From NCBI GenBank assembly GCA_018673255.1, contig JABHDC010000245.1, positions 1 through 64,000 on the forward strand: 64,000 nt of DNA. Reading direction: 5' to 3'. How positions within the stretch are numbered: the first letter of the stretch is position 1; each line of letters opens with the position of its first letter. The position numbers and the translations under genes were made by a program. The DNA is from Gemmatimonadota bacterium (lineage in GTDB: Bacteria > Latescibacterota > UBA2968 > UBA8231). This document shows, piece after piece, positions 44,401 through 52,775 of the stretch. The notes under the pieces were generated by a model, which made no database searches, was not told where the DNA came from, and saw only the letters and a list, made by a program, of their open reading frames with translations.

Positions 44401-45667
44401 AGAGACGCCCGGATCGATCCCGTTCAATGCGGTGAATCTTGCTGCTGCGCAGTCCATCCTCGTGCCCATAGAATCGCCACTCCCCACGATAGAAGCGGAA
44501 GGCGCCATCCCAGAAAGCACCACTCGACACCCAGATGCCGCCCTGGTCATCTTCTCCCAGTCCCGTCACGATGCGGAGTTCTTGCCCGTCCGCCTCATCG
44601 AACCAGTCGATCCGCCCATCAGGGTGTCGAACCTCGACACCCGCATCGGTCCCCAGCCAGACGGCGCCATCGCTGGCCACGAGGATCTCATCGATGCGGT
44701 TGCGGGCGCCCTCGGTGCTCCAGTGCTGCCATGGAACGACGACAGACTGGTGGACGTGAATCCCATCGCCGGCGACCCAGAGGTCGCCATTGTGGCCATA
44801 GGCGACATCGTGTGCACTGCGTAGTTGGGGGGGGCCCGGGCTCAATTCCGTTTCTTGCCCGTTCTCGATGACGAGGACGTCGCCGGACTCGTAGATCACC
44901 AATACCTGTCCAAAGGGACTCACGGCAATGTCGCGAACCAGATCGGACTGTGAATGCTCGATCCGGTGCGCTTCCTGTCCCGGAAGCCACGTCCAGATTC
45001 CTCTGCTGTCAAAGGGCAGACTCACAGCCGCATATCGCCGCCCGTCCCGGTCGATGATTGGTTTGCTGAAGTCCATTCCCTGCTGCTCTGTCACCCAGCC
45101 ATTCGGCGCGTAGCGGAAGAGAGAACCGGAAGATCTGAGCCAGACGGTACCATCACCTGACGTCTTCACATTCACGATATCCTGTGGCAGTACGCCGGCG
45201 GGCGGGGCCAGAGGACGCGCTGCACCATCCTGCCAGAGAAGCAGGCGCGAACTGCGGGTCAGCAGGAGGAATCCCATCGGCGCACCAGTCGGCGCGGCGA
45301 ACTCGACCAGCTCATCCAATGGGAGCACCTGGAAGCCACGCTGGTCACCGGCATACACTCTGCCGGCCACGGTGGTCGCCAAGCCCCCGCCCTTGTGTGC
45401 ATGCAGGACGCCGGCGTGCAGATCCGGCGGGGCTCCCGGCAGACCGGTTGTCCGGTGCCACTGAAAGCCATCGAACCAGCACAAGCCGCCACCGGTGGCC
45501 GCCCAGAGGGTGCCATCTTCGGTCTCACGGACAGCGAGGGACGAAGTGGCTGGCAATCCGTCGGCCAGCGTGAAGGAACTCCAGCGCCAGGTGTCGGCCA
45601 ACTCGTGGTCGTGCTGTCCGTGGACAGCCGTGCAGACACCCAGCAGTAGAATCCAGAAGAGGATCAT
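41402..45667 (-). CDS. Hybrid histidine kinase: periplasmic propeller sensor, PAS, HisKA, HATPase, receiver, HPt
   Basis: This 1421-aa protein has a signal peptide (to about 18) and a two-component-regulator beta-propeller region (about 30-610), with a Y_Y_Y Ig-like domain (about 620-695). One transmembrane helix lies near 710-732, then PAS (740-885). HisKA carries His923 in FLANTSHEIRTP, and HATPase shows LLNLASNAIKFT, DSGIGIAPDRL and GGTGLGLSICRRL. A receiver has Asp1215 in LMDVQMPEMDG, and a C-terminal HPt has His1359 in HTMKGSAREVG. This is the one-protein phosphorelay type (HTCS/unorthodox) without a DNA-binding domain; outer carbohydrate sensing is typical of this propeller. Its start overlaps the upstream kinase stop by 4 nt (ATGA). 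Confidence 0.9.
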   Translation of the reverse strand: MILFWILLLGVCTAVHGQHDHELADTWRWSSFTLADGLPATSSLAVRETEDGTLWAATGGGLCWFDGFQWHRTTGLPGAPPDLHAGVLHAHKGGGLATTVAGRVYAGDQRGFQVLPLDELVEFAAPTGAPMGFLLLTRSSRLLLWQDGAARPLAPPAGVLPQDIVNVKTSGDGTVWLRSSGSLFRYAPNGWVTEQQGMDFSKPIIDRDGRRYAAVSLPFDSRGIWTWLPGQEAHRIEHSQSDLVRDIAVSPFGQVLVIYESGDVLVIENGQETELSPGPPQLRSAHDVAYGHNGDLWVAGDGIHVHQSVVVPWQHWSTEGARNRIDEILVASDGAVWLGTDAGVEVRHPDGRIDWFDEADGQELRIVTGLGEDDQGGIWVSSGAFWDGAFRFYRGEWRFYGHEDGLRSSKIHRIERDRSGRLWFLGLRGTGAQRTQDAAIITLAGGEFAEWPVPAPLGTARIYDFAEGPTGDRFFCGVRGIGRWRQDTWRMWDIRAGLKSDKIIALAVGDEGRLSFSDQRNGLGQIDAGQIRYLDSQDGLIHDSIWDMDLGQDGTLWMATRGGLAGLRDEIWLSFGARSGLEALELWPVATDGNRVLIGSAGRGTFVLDLSSTPHFPPRLVGLDTLVSDDEAVIRWQSFAYRGGSRAQIRTRSRLDSGSWSPWSSESEVRLSDVPAGQHRLDIQARDEYGRSDEGIQIPFSIQAPYYQRPAFFIPISVSVAAALLLAIALIERRRRHAAHLAESEDRFRSFFEEAPISLWEHDYVEVESHLNSMPSEPDALQRHLAEHPAELFECLKRIRVLHVNRATLTLFGADDVDQLRQSLHRIFRRSSFDAFGRGVVAVHQGAERFSAETTVYTLSGMPLQIIMSWAVPPGAVGDYSRVLVTVLDITSQHQAAQEMRLAAQVAEEANFAKSAFLANTSHEIRTPINAIMGMAQSLQSSELSETAADEVDTILRASDALTRIIDDLLDLSKIEAGELDLEAVLFSLQGVVEDVRRTVVGSADDKGLNLTTDVTQEARIDVVGDPTRLRQVLLNLASNAIKFTAQGRVSIRISAQHRGQDVVVLGEVEDSGIGIAPDRLGDIFHPFTQADGSITRTHGGTGLGLSICRRLVEMMKGRIEVDSTPGEGSTFHFQIHLRLPTEEEAVMRPANDDQGIEGEVSPLRILLAEDNELNRKVVHALLRSDRHDLVEVENGRLALEACQHAGPFDVVLMDVQMPEMDGLTATRLIRQSEEAAGRPRTTIVALTANAMESDRERCLAAGMDDFVSKPVRKQALRSVLARVTNGDAAAPASSESTVAGGILDPQPLMELHELAELDPDFSIIGFVELFLDDTPKILDQARTAFATGDREALQRHVHTMKGSAREVGATQLSECAAGLEQRLKTGDLTGAEEGLQELAQLLDTVGQALRTFAAQETDEG

Positions 45668-48162
45668 GACTCGTCCCGCATCAGGCGCGCGGCGCGCAGT
45701 GTGTCGATGACTTCCTGTAGCAGTATCGCCAGTGAATCCAGGCTGGCCTCCTCGCTCGTGCCGATCCCCGTCCGGAGGCGGTCTTCCATCTGTGCAGCCT
45801 CATGTGCCAGTTTGACGGCGCCTACCTCGCGCGCAGCACCTTTGAGAGAGTGGGCATGGCGGTGCAATGCCTTGGCGTCGCCTTCCTGCAGTGCCTGGCG
45901 AGCCTGCTCAAGCAGCAGTGGCGTGCTCTGGTTGAAGAGGGCGACGAATCCGTCGATGGTGAACTCATCATCGATCGCTTCCAGTTCCCGCAACTCCTCC
46001 AGGGGTCCCGGATCCAGTACCGGGAGATCTACTTCGGCCACCGGTACCGGGTCGACCGTCGTTGCCGGTTGGTCGGACGACATGACGCGATGGATCGTCT
46101 GACGCAATGCATCGCGCCGGATCGGCTTGCTGACGAAATCGTCCATCCCTGCTGCCAGGCACCGATCCCGATCCTCCTGCATGGCATGGGCCGTGAGCGC
46201 GATGATGGGGACTCGGGACGAAGATGCAGACCGTTCCAACTCACGAATGGCGGCGGTGGCGCTGAAGCCATCCATCTCCGGCATCTGTATATCCATCAGG
46301 ATCAGATCGAAGGGCTGCTGTTGGCTGACTTCAACACCCAATCGGCCATTCTCGGCTTCGATGATCTGGTGTTCATCGGTGGCCAGCAGGGCGCGCGCGA
46401 CACGACGATTGAGCACGTTGTCCTCGACGAGCAACACCTGGAGACCCCGGACAATCTGCGTCTCCTCGACAACTGCCGCGGGGACGGCCAGAGCAGGAGC
46501 CTGGGTTGTGGGATCGAAGGGAATGAACAGATGGAAGGTGCTGCCCTGTCCCTCCGAGCTGGTGAGATCGATTCGGCCACCCATCATCTGAGCCAGGCGC
46601 CGACAGATCGACAGGCCCAGGCCCGTGCCGCCAAATCGTCGTGTCGTGGATGAATCCGCCTGGGCGAAGGCTTCGAAGATGGCTGCTTGCCGCTCCGGTG
46701 GGATGCCGATGCCGGTGTCGCTGACTTCGATGTGCAGTTCCTGGGCATTCTCCGGGGTTGTACACACGTGCACGCCGATGCGGCCCTGTTCAGTGAACTT
46801 CACGGCATTCGACAACAGATTCAGCAGGATTTGGCGCAGTCGTCCTGCATCCCCATCCAGACTTGGGGGCAGTGTCGGTGAGATCTCGACGTCGAGTGTC
46901 AGGCCGCGGTCACGGACCCTGGGTTCGATCGTGCGACACACCTGTTCGAAGAGTTCGGCGGGCGCAAAGGGCCGTGTCTCCAATTCCAGCTGTCCTGCCT
47001 CGATCTTCGACAGATCGAGGATATCGTCGACGACGCGGACCAACCCTTCAGATGCCTGCATCAGGGTCTTCACCTCGTCAGTCTGCTCAGGATTCAATTC
47101 GCTATCGGCCAGGATCTGTGCCATCCCGAGGATCGCATTCAGCGGCGTGCGGATCTCATGGCTCGTGTTGGCCAGAAAGGCACTCTTGGACTGGCTGGCG
47201 GCCTCGGCGATTTCGTGCGCCTGGCGCAATTCGGCTTCGGCCAGTTCGCGGCGGGAGATCTCTTCCTCCAGCTCATCGTTGCGGGATTGCAGCCTTCGGA
47301 CATCCTCGAAACGGCGGAAGGCCTGGCTCAGCAGATCTGCGAAAACCTGCAGAGAAGCCAGGTCCTGTTCACCAAAGGCACTGGGTTCGCTGGCATTGAC
47401 CGCCAGGGTGCCGTGAGAGAAGGGGATGTCGACGACGGATCGAACGGGGTTGTCGAAGAGACGGTCGAAGACCTCGCGCTCGCCGAACTCGTCTTCAGAC
47501 TGAAGATCGCTTCGGTAGAGGACACGTTCCTCCAGCCACGAGCGCAAGATGATGCGGACGCCCTCTGCCTCGGCCTGCTGCCAGCTGCCACCGGCTTCCA
47601 TGCTGTGGGCGCGGACGATGGGTGGACTGACCGTGTCATCCACATGGTTGATACCGCAGGCCGCGAAGGGGATATCCAGTTCGAGGAGGGCCGCCCGAAT
47701 GGCTGCCAGGATGGCGGACAGGTCCTGCTCGGTCCGCATGGACCAGAGTTGGTCACTGATCCCCCCTGCCAGGCGACGTTCATGCCGGCGACGGTAGTCT
47801 TCGGTGATATCCCGGCCCACTGCATAGACCAAGCCGTCTTCCAGGTGAGGCCAGGCTGACCAGGCGATGCGGCGGTAGGCGCCACTCTTGCAGCGGTAGC
47901 GGACCTCGAGCGAGCTGGTCGGTGCCCCGCGGGCCTGGCGGACGAATTCTCTCACGGCCCGGCGGCGGTCATCCGGGTGAACCAGGTCGAGGAACTTAAT
48001 CGTCTGCATCTCGCTCTCGGTATAGCCGAGAACGCTCTGGGCGGCGGCATTGACGCGCCGAAACAGCCCATTCATATCGCCGATGCAGAACAGATCGACG
48101 GCCAGCTCGAAGTAACGCTGCAGCTGCGAATCAGGGATGTGGAGTGGCGCAGGCTTCGTCAT
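45664..48162 (-). CDS. Hybrid histidine kinase: PAS, GAF, HisKA, HATPase, receiver, HPt
   Basis: This 832-aa soluble kinase has an N-terminal PAS (10-135; WSAWPHLEDGLVYAVGRDITE) and a GAF-like domain (150-295). A coiled-coil linker follows, then HisKA with His335 in FLANTSHEIRTP and HATPase (435-555) with NLLSNAVKFT, DTGIGIPPERQ and GGTGLGLSICRRL. The receiver has Asp624 in LMDIQMPEMDG, and an HPt has His771 in HAHSLKGAAREVG. It lacks membrane segments and should sense a cytoplasmic cue. It is upstream of, and overlapping, the propeller kinase; the two share near-identical kinase/receiver/HPt architecture, so they likely arose by duplication and may cross-talk. The promoter side is divergent from the Ldh2 gene. 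Confidence 0.92.
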   Translation of the reverse strand: MTKPAPLHIPDSQLQRYFELAVDLFCIGDMNGLFRRVNAAAQSVLGYTESEMQTIKFLDLVHPDDRRRAVREFVRQARGAPTSSLEVRYRCKSGAYRRIAWSAWPHLEDGLVYAVGRDITEDYRRRHERRLAGGISDQLWSMRTEQDLSAILAAIRAALLELDIPFAACGINHVDDTVSPPIVRAHSMEAGGSWQQAEAEGVRIILRSWLEERVLYRSDLQSEDEFGEREVFDRLFDNPVRSVVDIPFSHGTLAVNASEPSAFGEQDLASLQVFADLLSQAFRRFEDVRRLQSRNDELEEEISRRELAEAELRQAHEIAEAASQSKSAFLANTSHEIRTPLNAILGMAQILADSELNPEQTDEVKTLMQASEGLVRVVDDILDLSKIEAGQLELETRPFAPAELFEQVCRTIEPRVRDRGLTLDVEISPTLPPSLDGDAGRLRQILLNLLSNAVKFTEQGRIGVHVCTTPENAQELHIEVSDTGIGIPPERQAAIFEAFAQADSSTTRRFGGTGLGLSICRRLAQMMGGRIDLTSSEGQGSTFHLFIPFDPTTQAPALAVPAAVVEETQIVRGLQVLLVEDNVLNRRVARALLATDEHQIIEAENGRLGVEVSQQQPFDLILMDIQMPEMDGFSATAAIRELERSASSSRVPIIALTAHAMQEDRDRCLAAGMDDFVSKPIRRDALRQTIHRVMSSDQPATTVDPVPVAEVDLPVLDPGPLEELRELEAIDDEFTIDGFVALFNQSTPLLLEQARQALQEGDAKALHRHAHSLKGAAREVGAVKLAHEAAQMEDRLRTGIGTSEEASLDSLAILLQEVIDTLRAARLMRDES

Positions 48163-48283
48163 GCCAACCGTCTATCGAAGGGTGGCAGAACATACCCGGC
48201 CACGGGTCATGGGGCAAAGGGCCCACGCGGTTATATTGTGCCGGCGCCCTGCGACTCCAACGCCTCTGGGAGCTTGATGAGAG

Positions 48284-49291
48284 ATGAATCGCCCGCCTGA
48301 AGAATTCCGTCGTGTCGATGAGATGCGCCTGATTCGATTTATCACCGAGTGTTTCTGCCGGTCGGGGCTCGACGAGGAACACGCCCAGCTCATCAGTCGA
48401 CTGCTGGTCAACAACGACCTGCGAGGCGTCCGTTCCCATGCTTCTCGATCCGCCGGAGGCTACTGCAATGGCTTCGTGGAGGGACATCTGAATCCGCAAC
48501 CGGATCTGCGGATCGTGGTGGAAACGGATGCGCTGGCCGTATTCGATGGAGATGGTACCCTGGGGTATCTGCCGATGGTTCGTGCTGCCGAAGCGGCTGT
48601 CGCCAAAGCTCGGGTTCAAGGCATCGGCGCTGGTCTCGTACGGCATATCGGCCACTATGGCTCCTCCGGTCACTACACACGCATCTGCGTGGAAGCCGAT
48701 TGTGTGGGGTACTCGGTGCAGGGGTATCGAGGCGAAGCTGAGCCCAAAAGCCCGCCGCGCAGCGCAGCCGACTCAGGCAATCCACCGGTCAGTTTCGCCA
48801 TCCCCGCCGGCGATGAATCACCCATCGTCCTGGATGCGGGTGCCGCCTTTGATTCGCCCTTCCCGGTGGAGGGCTTCGAAGAGATGGCCCACCGACATCC
48901 GGCGCCATTCTTCAAGAGCATGGGTATGATCGCCGTTTCGACCATGATCGGCGGCACGCTGACCGGATTTCTCGGTCCGGAGGGTGACCGCATCGCCGCC
49001 CAATGGCCAGGGGCGCGGATGGGGGGTACGATCATCGCCCTGGATCCCCAACGACTGGGTTGCGCCGACGAGTTCCGAGCGGATGTCGATCGTTATGTGC
49101 GTGACATCCGCCAGGGTCACACGCCGCTGCCCGGGACGGATCGAGCGCTTCTGCCAGGCGCGATCGAGGCTGAACGATTCCGGCAGTATCGCCAGGCGGG
49201 CATTCCCTTGGGCGATCGGGAACAGGTATCGATGCGATCCATGAGTGAACGATTCGATGTGCCCCTGCCCTGGGATGAGGAAGGATCATGA
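48284..49291 (+). CDS. Ldh2-family NAD(P)-dependent dehydrogenase (malate/L-lactate/ureidoglycolate type)
   Basis: This 335-aa protein belongs to the type-2 malate/L-lactate dehydrogenase fold. The start region has LLVNNDLRGVRSHASR, with the family's catalytic His in SHxSR, and GLVRHIGHYGSSGHYT near residue 120. AKARVQGIGAG and a C-terminal segment with GTIIALDP follow. Such enzymes reduce 2-keto acids or oxidise 2-hydroxy acids, including 2,3-diketo-gulonate, lactate and ureidoglycolate types. The stop overlaps the GH172-like gene start by 4 nt, suggesting a carbohydrate-acid catabolic pair. Confidence 0.82.
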   Translation: MNRPPEEFRRVDEMRLIRFITECFCRSGLDEEHAQLISRLLVNNDLRGVRSHASRSAGGYCNGFVEGHLNPQPDLRIVVETDALAVFDGDGTLGYLPMVRAAEAAVAKARVQGIGAGLVRHIGHYGSSGHYTRICVEADCVGYSVQGYRGEAEPKSPPRSAADSGNPPVSFAIPAGDESPIVLDAGAAFDSPFPVEGFEEMAHRHPAPFFKSMGMIAVSTMIGGTLTGFLGPEGDRIAAQWPGARMGGTIIALDPQRLGCADEFRADVDRYVRDIRQGHTPLPGTDRALLPGAIEAERFRQYRQAGIPLGDREQVSMRSMSERFDVPLPWDEEGS

Positions 49292-50793
49292 GCCGCGACT
49301 TGCCCTACTACCTGCAGAGACTGCAGGATCACCGCTGGTTGCCCCAACTCGAAGCCGACGAGCCTCGCGGCGTGATGGACTCGAGTCTCAACCAGCGACA
49401 CGGTATCCGCGACTGCAACTTTTTCCTGCGGGAAGAGACCGCGGCAGATGGCCGTTTGTGGAAGGTTCTCGTCGACTATGACGGACCCGGGTGTCTGACG
49501 CGATTCTGGACGGCGGGAGACTTCGACGGTGAACTCGAAATCTTCCTCGATGGTGGTGATGAGCCCTGGTTGCGCACGACGCTGCGGCAATTCTTCTCCG
49601 GCGACCTCGAACCCTTTGTCAAACCCCTCGTCATGGACTGTCCTGACTCGAGCATGGGACGCGTCAGTTACCTGCCCATCCCCTTTGGCCGCAGCTGCAA
49701 GGTGCGCGCCATCAGTGACACGGGCAGCTTCTACTGGCAGATCAATGCGCTGCGCTACGACGCTGCCAGCCGCGTGACTACACCTCACCTGCCGCTGGAC
49801 GAAGAGGCGAGCCAGTTGTTGCGGCGTGTCTGCCAGGGCTGGCAGGAGCAGTGTGGTTATGCACCGGCGGCGGGTGATGGTGAGGCAGCTGGTGAGATCG
49901 ATGTGCCGGCTCGTGATGGCATCGATTTCTGGACGCATGATGGTGGTGGTACGCTGTTGGAGCTGGTCATTGCCGCCCATGAGGACGCCGACTTGCGGCG
50001 CATTGTCTTGCAGGCCTACTGGGATGGAGAGGAGGAGCCCTCCGTGTCGGCGCCATTGGCACACCTGGTTTGCCAGGGTGGCAGGCGCCGCGATTTCCAC
50101 TCCCTGGTGGTCCGGCGCGAGGCTGACGAGATCGGGGTGGCCTGGCCAATGCCCTTCCAGCGAGGTGCGCGCCTCCGACTTCTCAACCCATCGACGCATC
50201 CAGTGCGATTCAGCTGGCGTGTGCGCACCCAGGCTGAGGTGGATGTACACGATATGCATTTCCACTGCCGCTACGAGTCTCGGCCACTGGCCTATGGAGT
50301 CATCTACGACCTGCTGCGAACTGAGGGCCGTGGTCGCTTCGTCGGGTTGGCCCAGGTCAGTCGCCAGATCGGGCCATCACAAGCCGGCTGCTTCCAACAG
50401 GAAGGCAACGAGTATGCTTTCGTCGATGGCGAGCGGGATCCTTCCTGGCTGGGCACAGGCACGGAAGACTACTTCAACTGCGCCTACTTCTATCAGCTCG
50501 GTGAAGTCGACACGCCGACTCACGGATGCCTCGACCAGACGTATTCGGCCGATGGGCTAACCCCTCAGGGACTGGTCTCCGCCTACCGGTGGCATCTACT
50601 CGACAGCATCCCCTTCCATGAAGAGTTGCTGTTCGTGCAGGAAGCCGGTTGTCCGCGCAAAGGTGCTCGGGCGGGGATCAATGGCATTGAGCAGTTACAC
50701 TATGAGTGGGTTTGCTGCTGGTACCAGGCCGAATCGGCCGCAGGGAGCGGCGAAATCGCAGGAAACAACCGTGCGAAACCTGTCACTATTTGA
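49288..50793 (+). CDS. DUF2961/GH172-family protein
   Basis: This 501-aa protein has two jelly-roll-like domains. The conserved family block GTGTEDYFNCAYFYQLGE sits around residue 388, followed by LVSAYRWHLLDSIPFHEELLF; these match the DUF2961 (glycoside hydrolase 172) pattern in which the Glu of TEDYF is catalytic. Known members are difructose-anhydride hydrolases and alpha-arabinofuranosidases, exo-acting on fructan or arabinan-type sugars. There is no signal peptide, so it acts in the cytoplasm. Translational coupling to the Ldh2-like dehydrogenase suggests joint use of the released sugar. Confidence 0.82.
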   Translation: MSRDLPYYLQRLQDHRWLPQLEADEPRGVMDSSLNQRHGIRDCNFFLREETAADGRLWKVLVDYDGPGCLTRFWTAGDFDGELEIFLDGGDEPWLRTTLRQFFSGDLEPFVKPLVMDCPDSSMGRVSYLPIPFGRSCKVRAISDTGSFYWQINALRYDAASRVTTPHLPLDEEASQLLRRVCQGWQEQCGYAPAAGDGEAAGEIDVPARDGIDFWTHDGGGTLLELVIAAHEDADLRRIVLQAYWDGEEEPSVSAPLAHLVCQGGRRRDFHSLVVRREADEIGVAWPMPFQRGARLRLLNPSTHPVRFSWRVRTQAEVDVHDMHFHCRYESRPLAYGVIYDLLRTEGRGRFVGLAQVSRQIGPSQAGCFQQEGNEYAFVDGERDPSWLGTGTEDYFNCAYFYQLGEVDTPTHGCLDQTYSADGLTPQGLVSAYRWHLLDSIPFHEELLFVQEAGCPRKGARAGINGIEQLHYEWVCCWYQAESAAGSGEIAGNNRAKPVTI

Positions 50794-50863
50794 CCCCCTT
50801 GCAGAGGTCGGGCATCTTACCACTCGGGTACGCGAAGTTTCCACGTAGCCTCCAGGAGGACAG

Positions 50864-51169
50864 ATGCCGGTTCGCATTGATGCCAAGGGCTCGAAACTCT
50901 CCGAATCCACCAAAGACCATATCGAAGAGTGTTGCGCAAAGCTGAATCAGTTCTTCGACAAGATCACCGACATCGAGGTCATCCTCGATACGCAGGATAA
51001 ACACAAACACGCGACAACGGTCGAAATCATCGTCAGAGTGCCAGGCCAACGCCTGGCCGGGACCGGCGAGACCTCAGATGACAATCTCTTCAGAGCCATC
51101 GATGAGGCGATTTCCAAGACCGAGACCCAACTGAGGAAGTACCACGACAAGCTCGTAGATCACCGTTAG
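50864..51169 (+). CDS. hpf: Ribosome hibernation-promoting factor / RaiA family, short form
   Basis: This 101-aa protein has the HPF/YfiA beta-alpha-beta-beta-beta-alpha layout. It starts MPVRIDAKGSKLSESTKDHIEECC, with strands at EVILDTQDKHKHATTVEIIV and a conserved DDNLFRAIDEAISKTETQLRKYHDKL tail. Short HPFs bind the 30S A/P sites in stationary phase and promote 70S inactivation or 100S formation. It has an AGGAGG-type site (CCAGGAGGACAG) just before ATG. It lies 66 bp upstream of the transhydrogenase genes on the same strand and may be co-transcribed. Confidence 0.93.
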   Translation: MPVRIDAKGSKLSESTKDHIEECCAKLNQFFDKITDIEVILDTQDKHKHATTVEIIVRVPGQRLAGTGETSDDNLFRAIDEAISKTETQLRKYHDKLVDHR

Positions 51170-51235
51170 ACGGGCATCGGCAGGCTGGCCTGTGCCGGCT
51201 TTCAGCGGGTGGCGGACGCGGACAGGGAGGGCACC

Positions 51236-52414
51236 ATGATCATCGGAGTACCTGAAGAATCGTTTGATGGAGAGCGCCGTGTGGCGCTGGTTCCCGATGT
51301 CGTCCACACCCTCGTGGATAAGGGCCTCGATGTCCTGATTCAGACCGGTGCTGGTGTGGCTGCCGGATTCGGCGATGAACTCTACCAGAATCGTGGCGCC
51401 GAAATCGTGTCGGCGCAGGCCCTGTTCGAACGGGCCGACGTGATTCTTCAAGTCCGCACGTACGGCGCCAATCCGGCCGGTGCGGCCGAGCTGGAGCGTC
51501 TGCGTCCGAATCAGACCGTGATCGGTTTCACCGACGCGTTGGATCGCAGCGATCGTCTTGCGCCCCTGGCAGCGACCGGTGTCAATCTGCTATCGATGGA
51601 GCTCATGCCCCGTATCACACGGGCGCAGAGCATGGACGCCCTGTCGTCGATGGCGACGATCGCTGGCTACAAGGCCGTGTTGATGGCGGCCGATCGATTT
51701 CCCCGCATCTTCCCACTGCTGATGACGGCTGCCGGCACACTGGCGCCGGCTCGTGTCCTGGTCCTGGGGGCCGGTGTTGCCGGGTTACAGGCGATCGCCA
51801 CGGCGAAGCGACTCGGGGCTCGGGTCTCTGCTTTTGACGTGCGTGCGGCAGTGAAAGAACAGATCAACAGCCTCGGGGCAGACTTCGTCGAGTTGGAGAT
51901 CGACGCCGGGGACAGCGAGGATGCAGGTGGCTATGCCACCGTGCAGGACGAGGCCTTCTATGAGCGGCAGCGCGCGGCGCTGGCCGAGGTCATCGCTGGG
52001 ATCGACATCGTGATCACCACTGCCGCTATCCCTGGCAGGGCAGCACCACTGCTGGTCACCGAGGCTGCCGTGGACGGCATGGCGGCGGGGTCGGTCATCA
52101 TCGACCTGGCTGCTGAGCGCGGTGGCAATTGCGCGTTGACACAACCGGGCCAGGACATTCAGGTCGATGGGGTCACGATCTGTGGTCCACTGAATCTGGC
52201 TTCGACCATTCCGGCTCATGCCAGCCAGATGTATGCCCACAATATTGCCACGTTCCTGCAGCATCTGCTCGACGATGAGGGCCAATTGAGTCTGGATCTG
52301 GAAGATGAGATCACGGCCGGCACACTCGTGGCACGGGAGGGTGCAATCGTACACGAACGCACCTTGCAGGCACAGGGCCTGGCACCCGAATCGACTCCCG
52401 ATTCCACCAACTGA
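51236..52414 (+). CDS. pntAA: NAD(P) transhydrogenase subunit alpha, part 1 (soluble dI)
   Basis: This 392-aa soluble NAD(H)-binding component of the proton-translocating transhydrogenase has IIGVPEESFDGERRVALVPD at the start. It is followed by the Rossmann fold with LVLGAGVAGLQAIATAKRLGA near residue 180 and VTIxGPLNL-type ends. It swaps hydride with the NADP-binding domain of PntB. ATG 51236 follows GGGAGG by 5 nt; an earlier in-frame GTG (51209) is poorer. The next gene is the separate PntAB, so this is the three-gene form of the enzyme, as in Rhodospirillum-like and FCB genomes. Confidence 0.93.
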   Translation: MIIGVPEESFDGERRVALVPDVVHTLVDKGLDVLIQTGAGVAAGFGDELYQNRGAEIVSAQALFERADVILQVRTYGANPAGAAELERLRPNQTVIGFTDALDRSDRLAPLAATGVNLLSMELMPRITRAQSMDALSSMATIAGYKAVLMAADRFPRIFPLLMTAAGTLAPARVLVLGAGVAGLQAIATAKRLGARVSAFDVRAAVKEQINSLGADFVELEIDAGDSEDAGGYATVQDEAFYERQRAALAEVIAGIDIVITTAAIPGRAAPLLVTEAAVDGMAAGSVIIDLAAERGGNCALTQPGQDIQVDGVTICGPLNLASTIPAHASQMYAHNIATFLQHLLDDEGQLSLDLEDEITAGTLVAREGAIVHERTLQAQGLAPESTPDSTN

Positions 52415-52428
52415 GGATTGGACGAGAG

Positions 52429-52710
52429 ATGGAACAACTGGTTGCGGCGCTGACGGTCTTCGTCCTGGCTATCTTCATTGGCTTTGAGATCATCACAAAG
52501 ATTCCGCCAACGCTGCATACGCCGCTGATGTCCGGCTCCAATGCGATCTCTGGCATTGCGCTTATCGGCGCCCTGCTGTCTGCCGGCGCGCAGCAAAGCG
52601 AACTGACGACCTGGCTCGGTTTTGCCGCCGTCGTGTTCGCGACGATCAATGTGGTGGGGGGCTTCATGGTCACCCACCGCATGCTCGACATGTTCCGTCG
52701 CAAGGACTGA
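52429..52710 (+). CDS. pntAB: NAD(P) transhydrogenase subunit alpha, part 2 (membrane dIIA)
   Basis: This 93-aa protein has three membrane spans (ALTVFVLAIFIGFEII, ISGIALIGALLSAG, AVVFATINVVGGFMVTHRML), equal to the dIIA membrane domain that is fused to dI in E. coli PntA. It helps form the proton channel with PntB. It lies 14 bp after pntAA and 65 bp before pntB, so the three genes form one operon supplying NADPH from the proton gradient. Confidence 0.95.
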   Translation: MEQLVAALTVFVLAIFIGFEIITKIPPTLHTPLMSGSNAISGIALIGALLSAGAQQSELTTWLGFAAVVFATINVVGGFMVTHRMLDMFRRKD

Positions 52711-52775
52711 CCGTCCGTGCGCGGCGAACAAACCTCGTGTATTGAGATTCCGCTGTGGCTGGGGAGGGTATGGGT

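Noticed and set aside
51170..51235. Hairpin-like GGCAGG/CCTGTGCC between hpf and pntAA as a terminator
   Set aside because: The stem has a bulge and there is no T-run; it may be chance.
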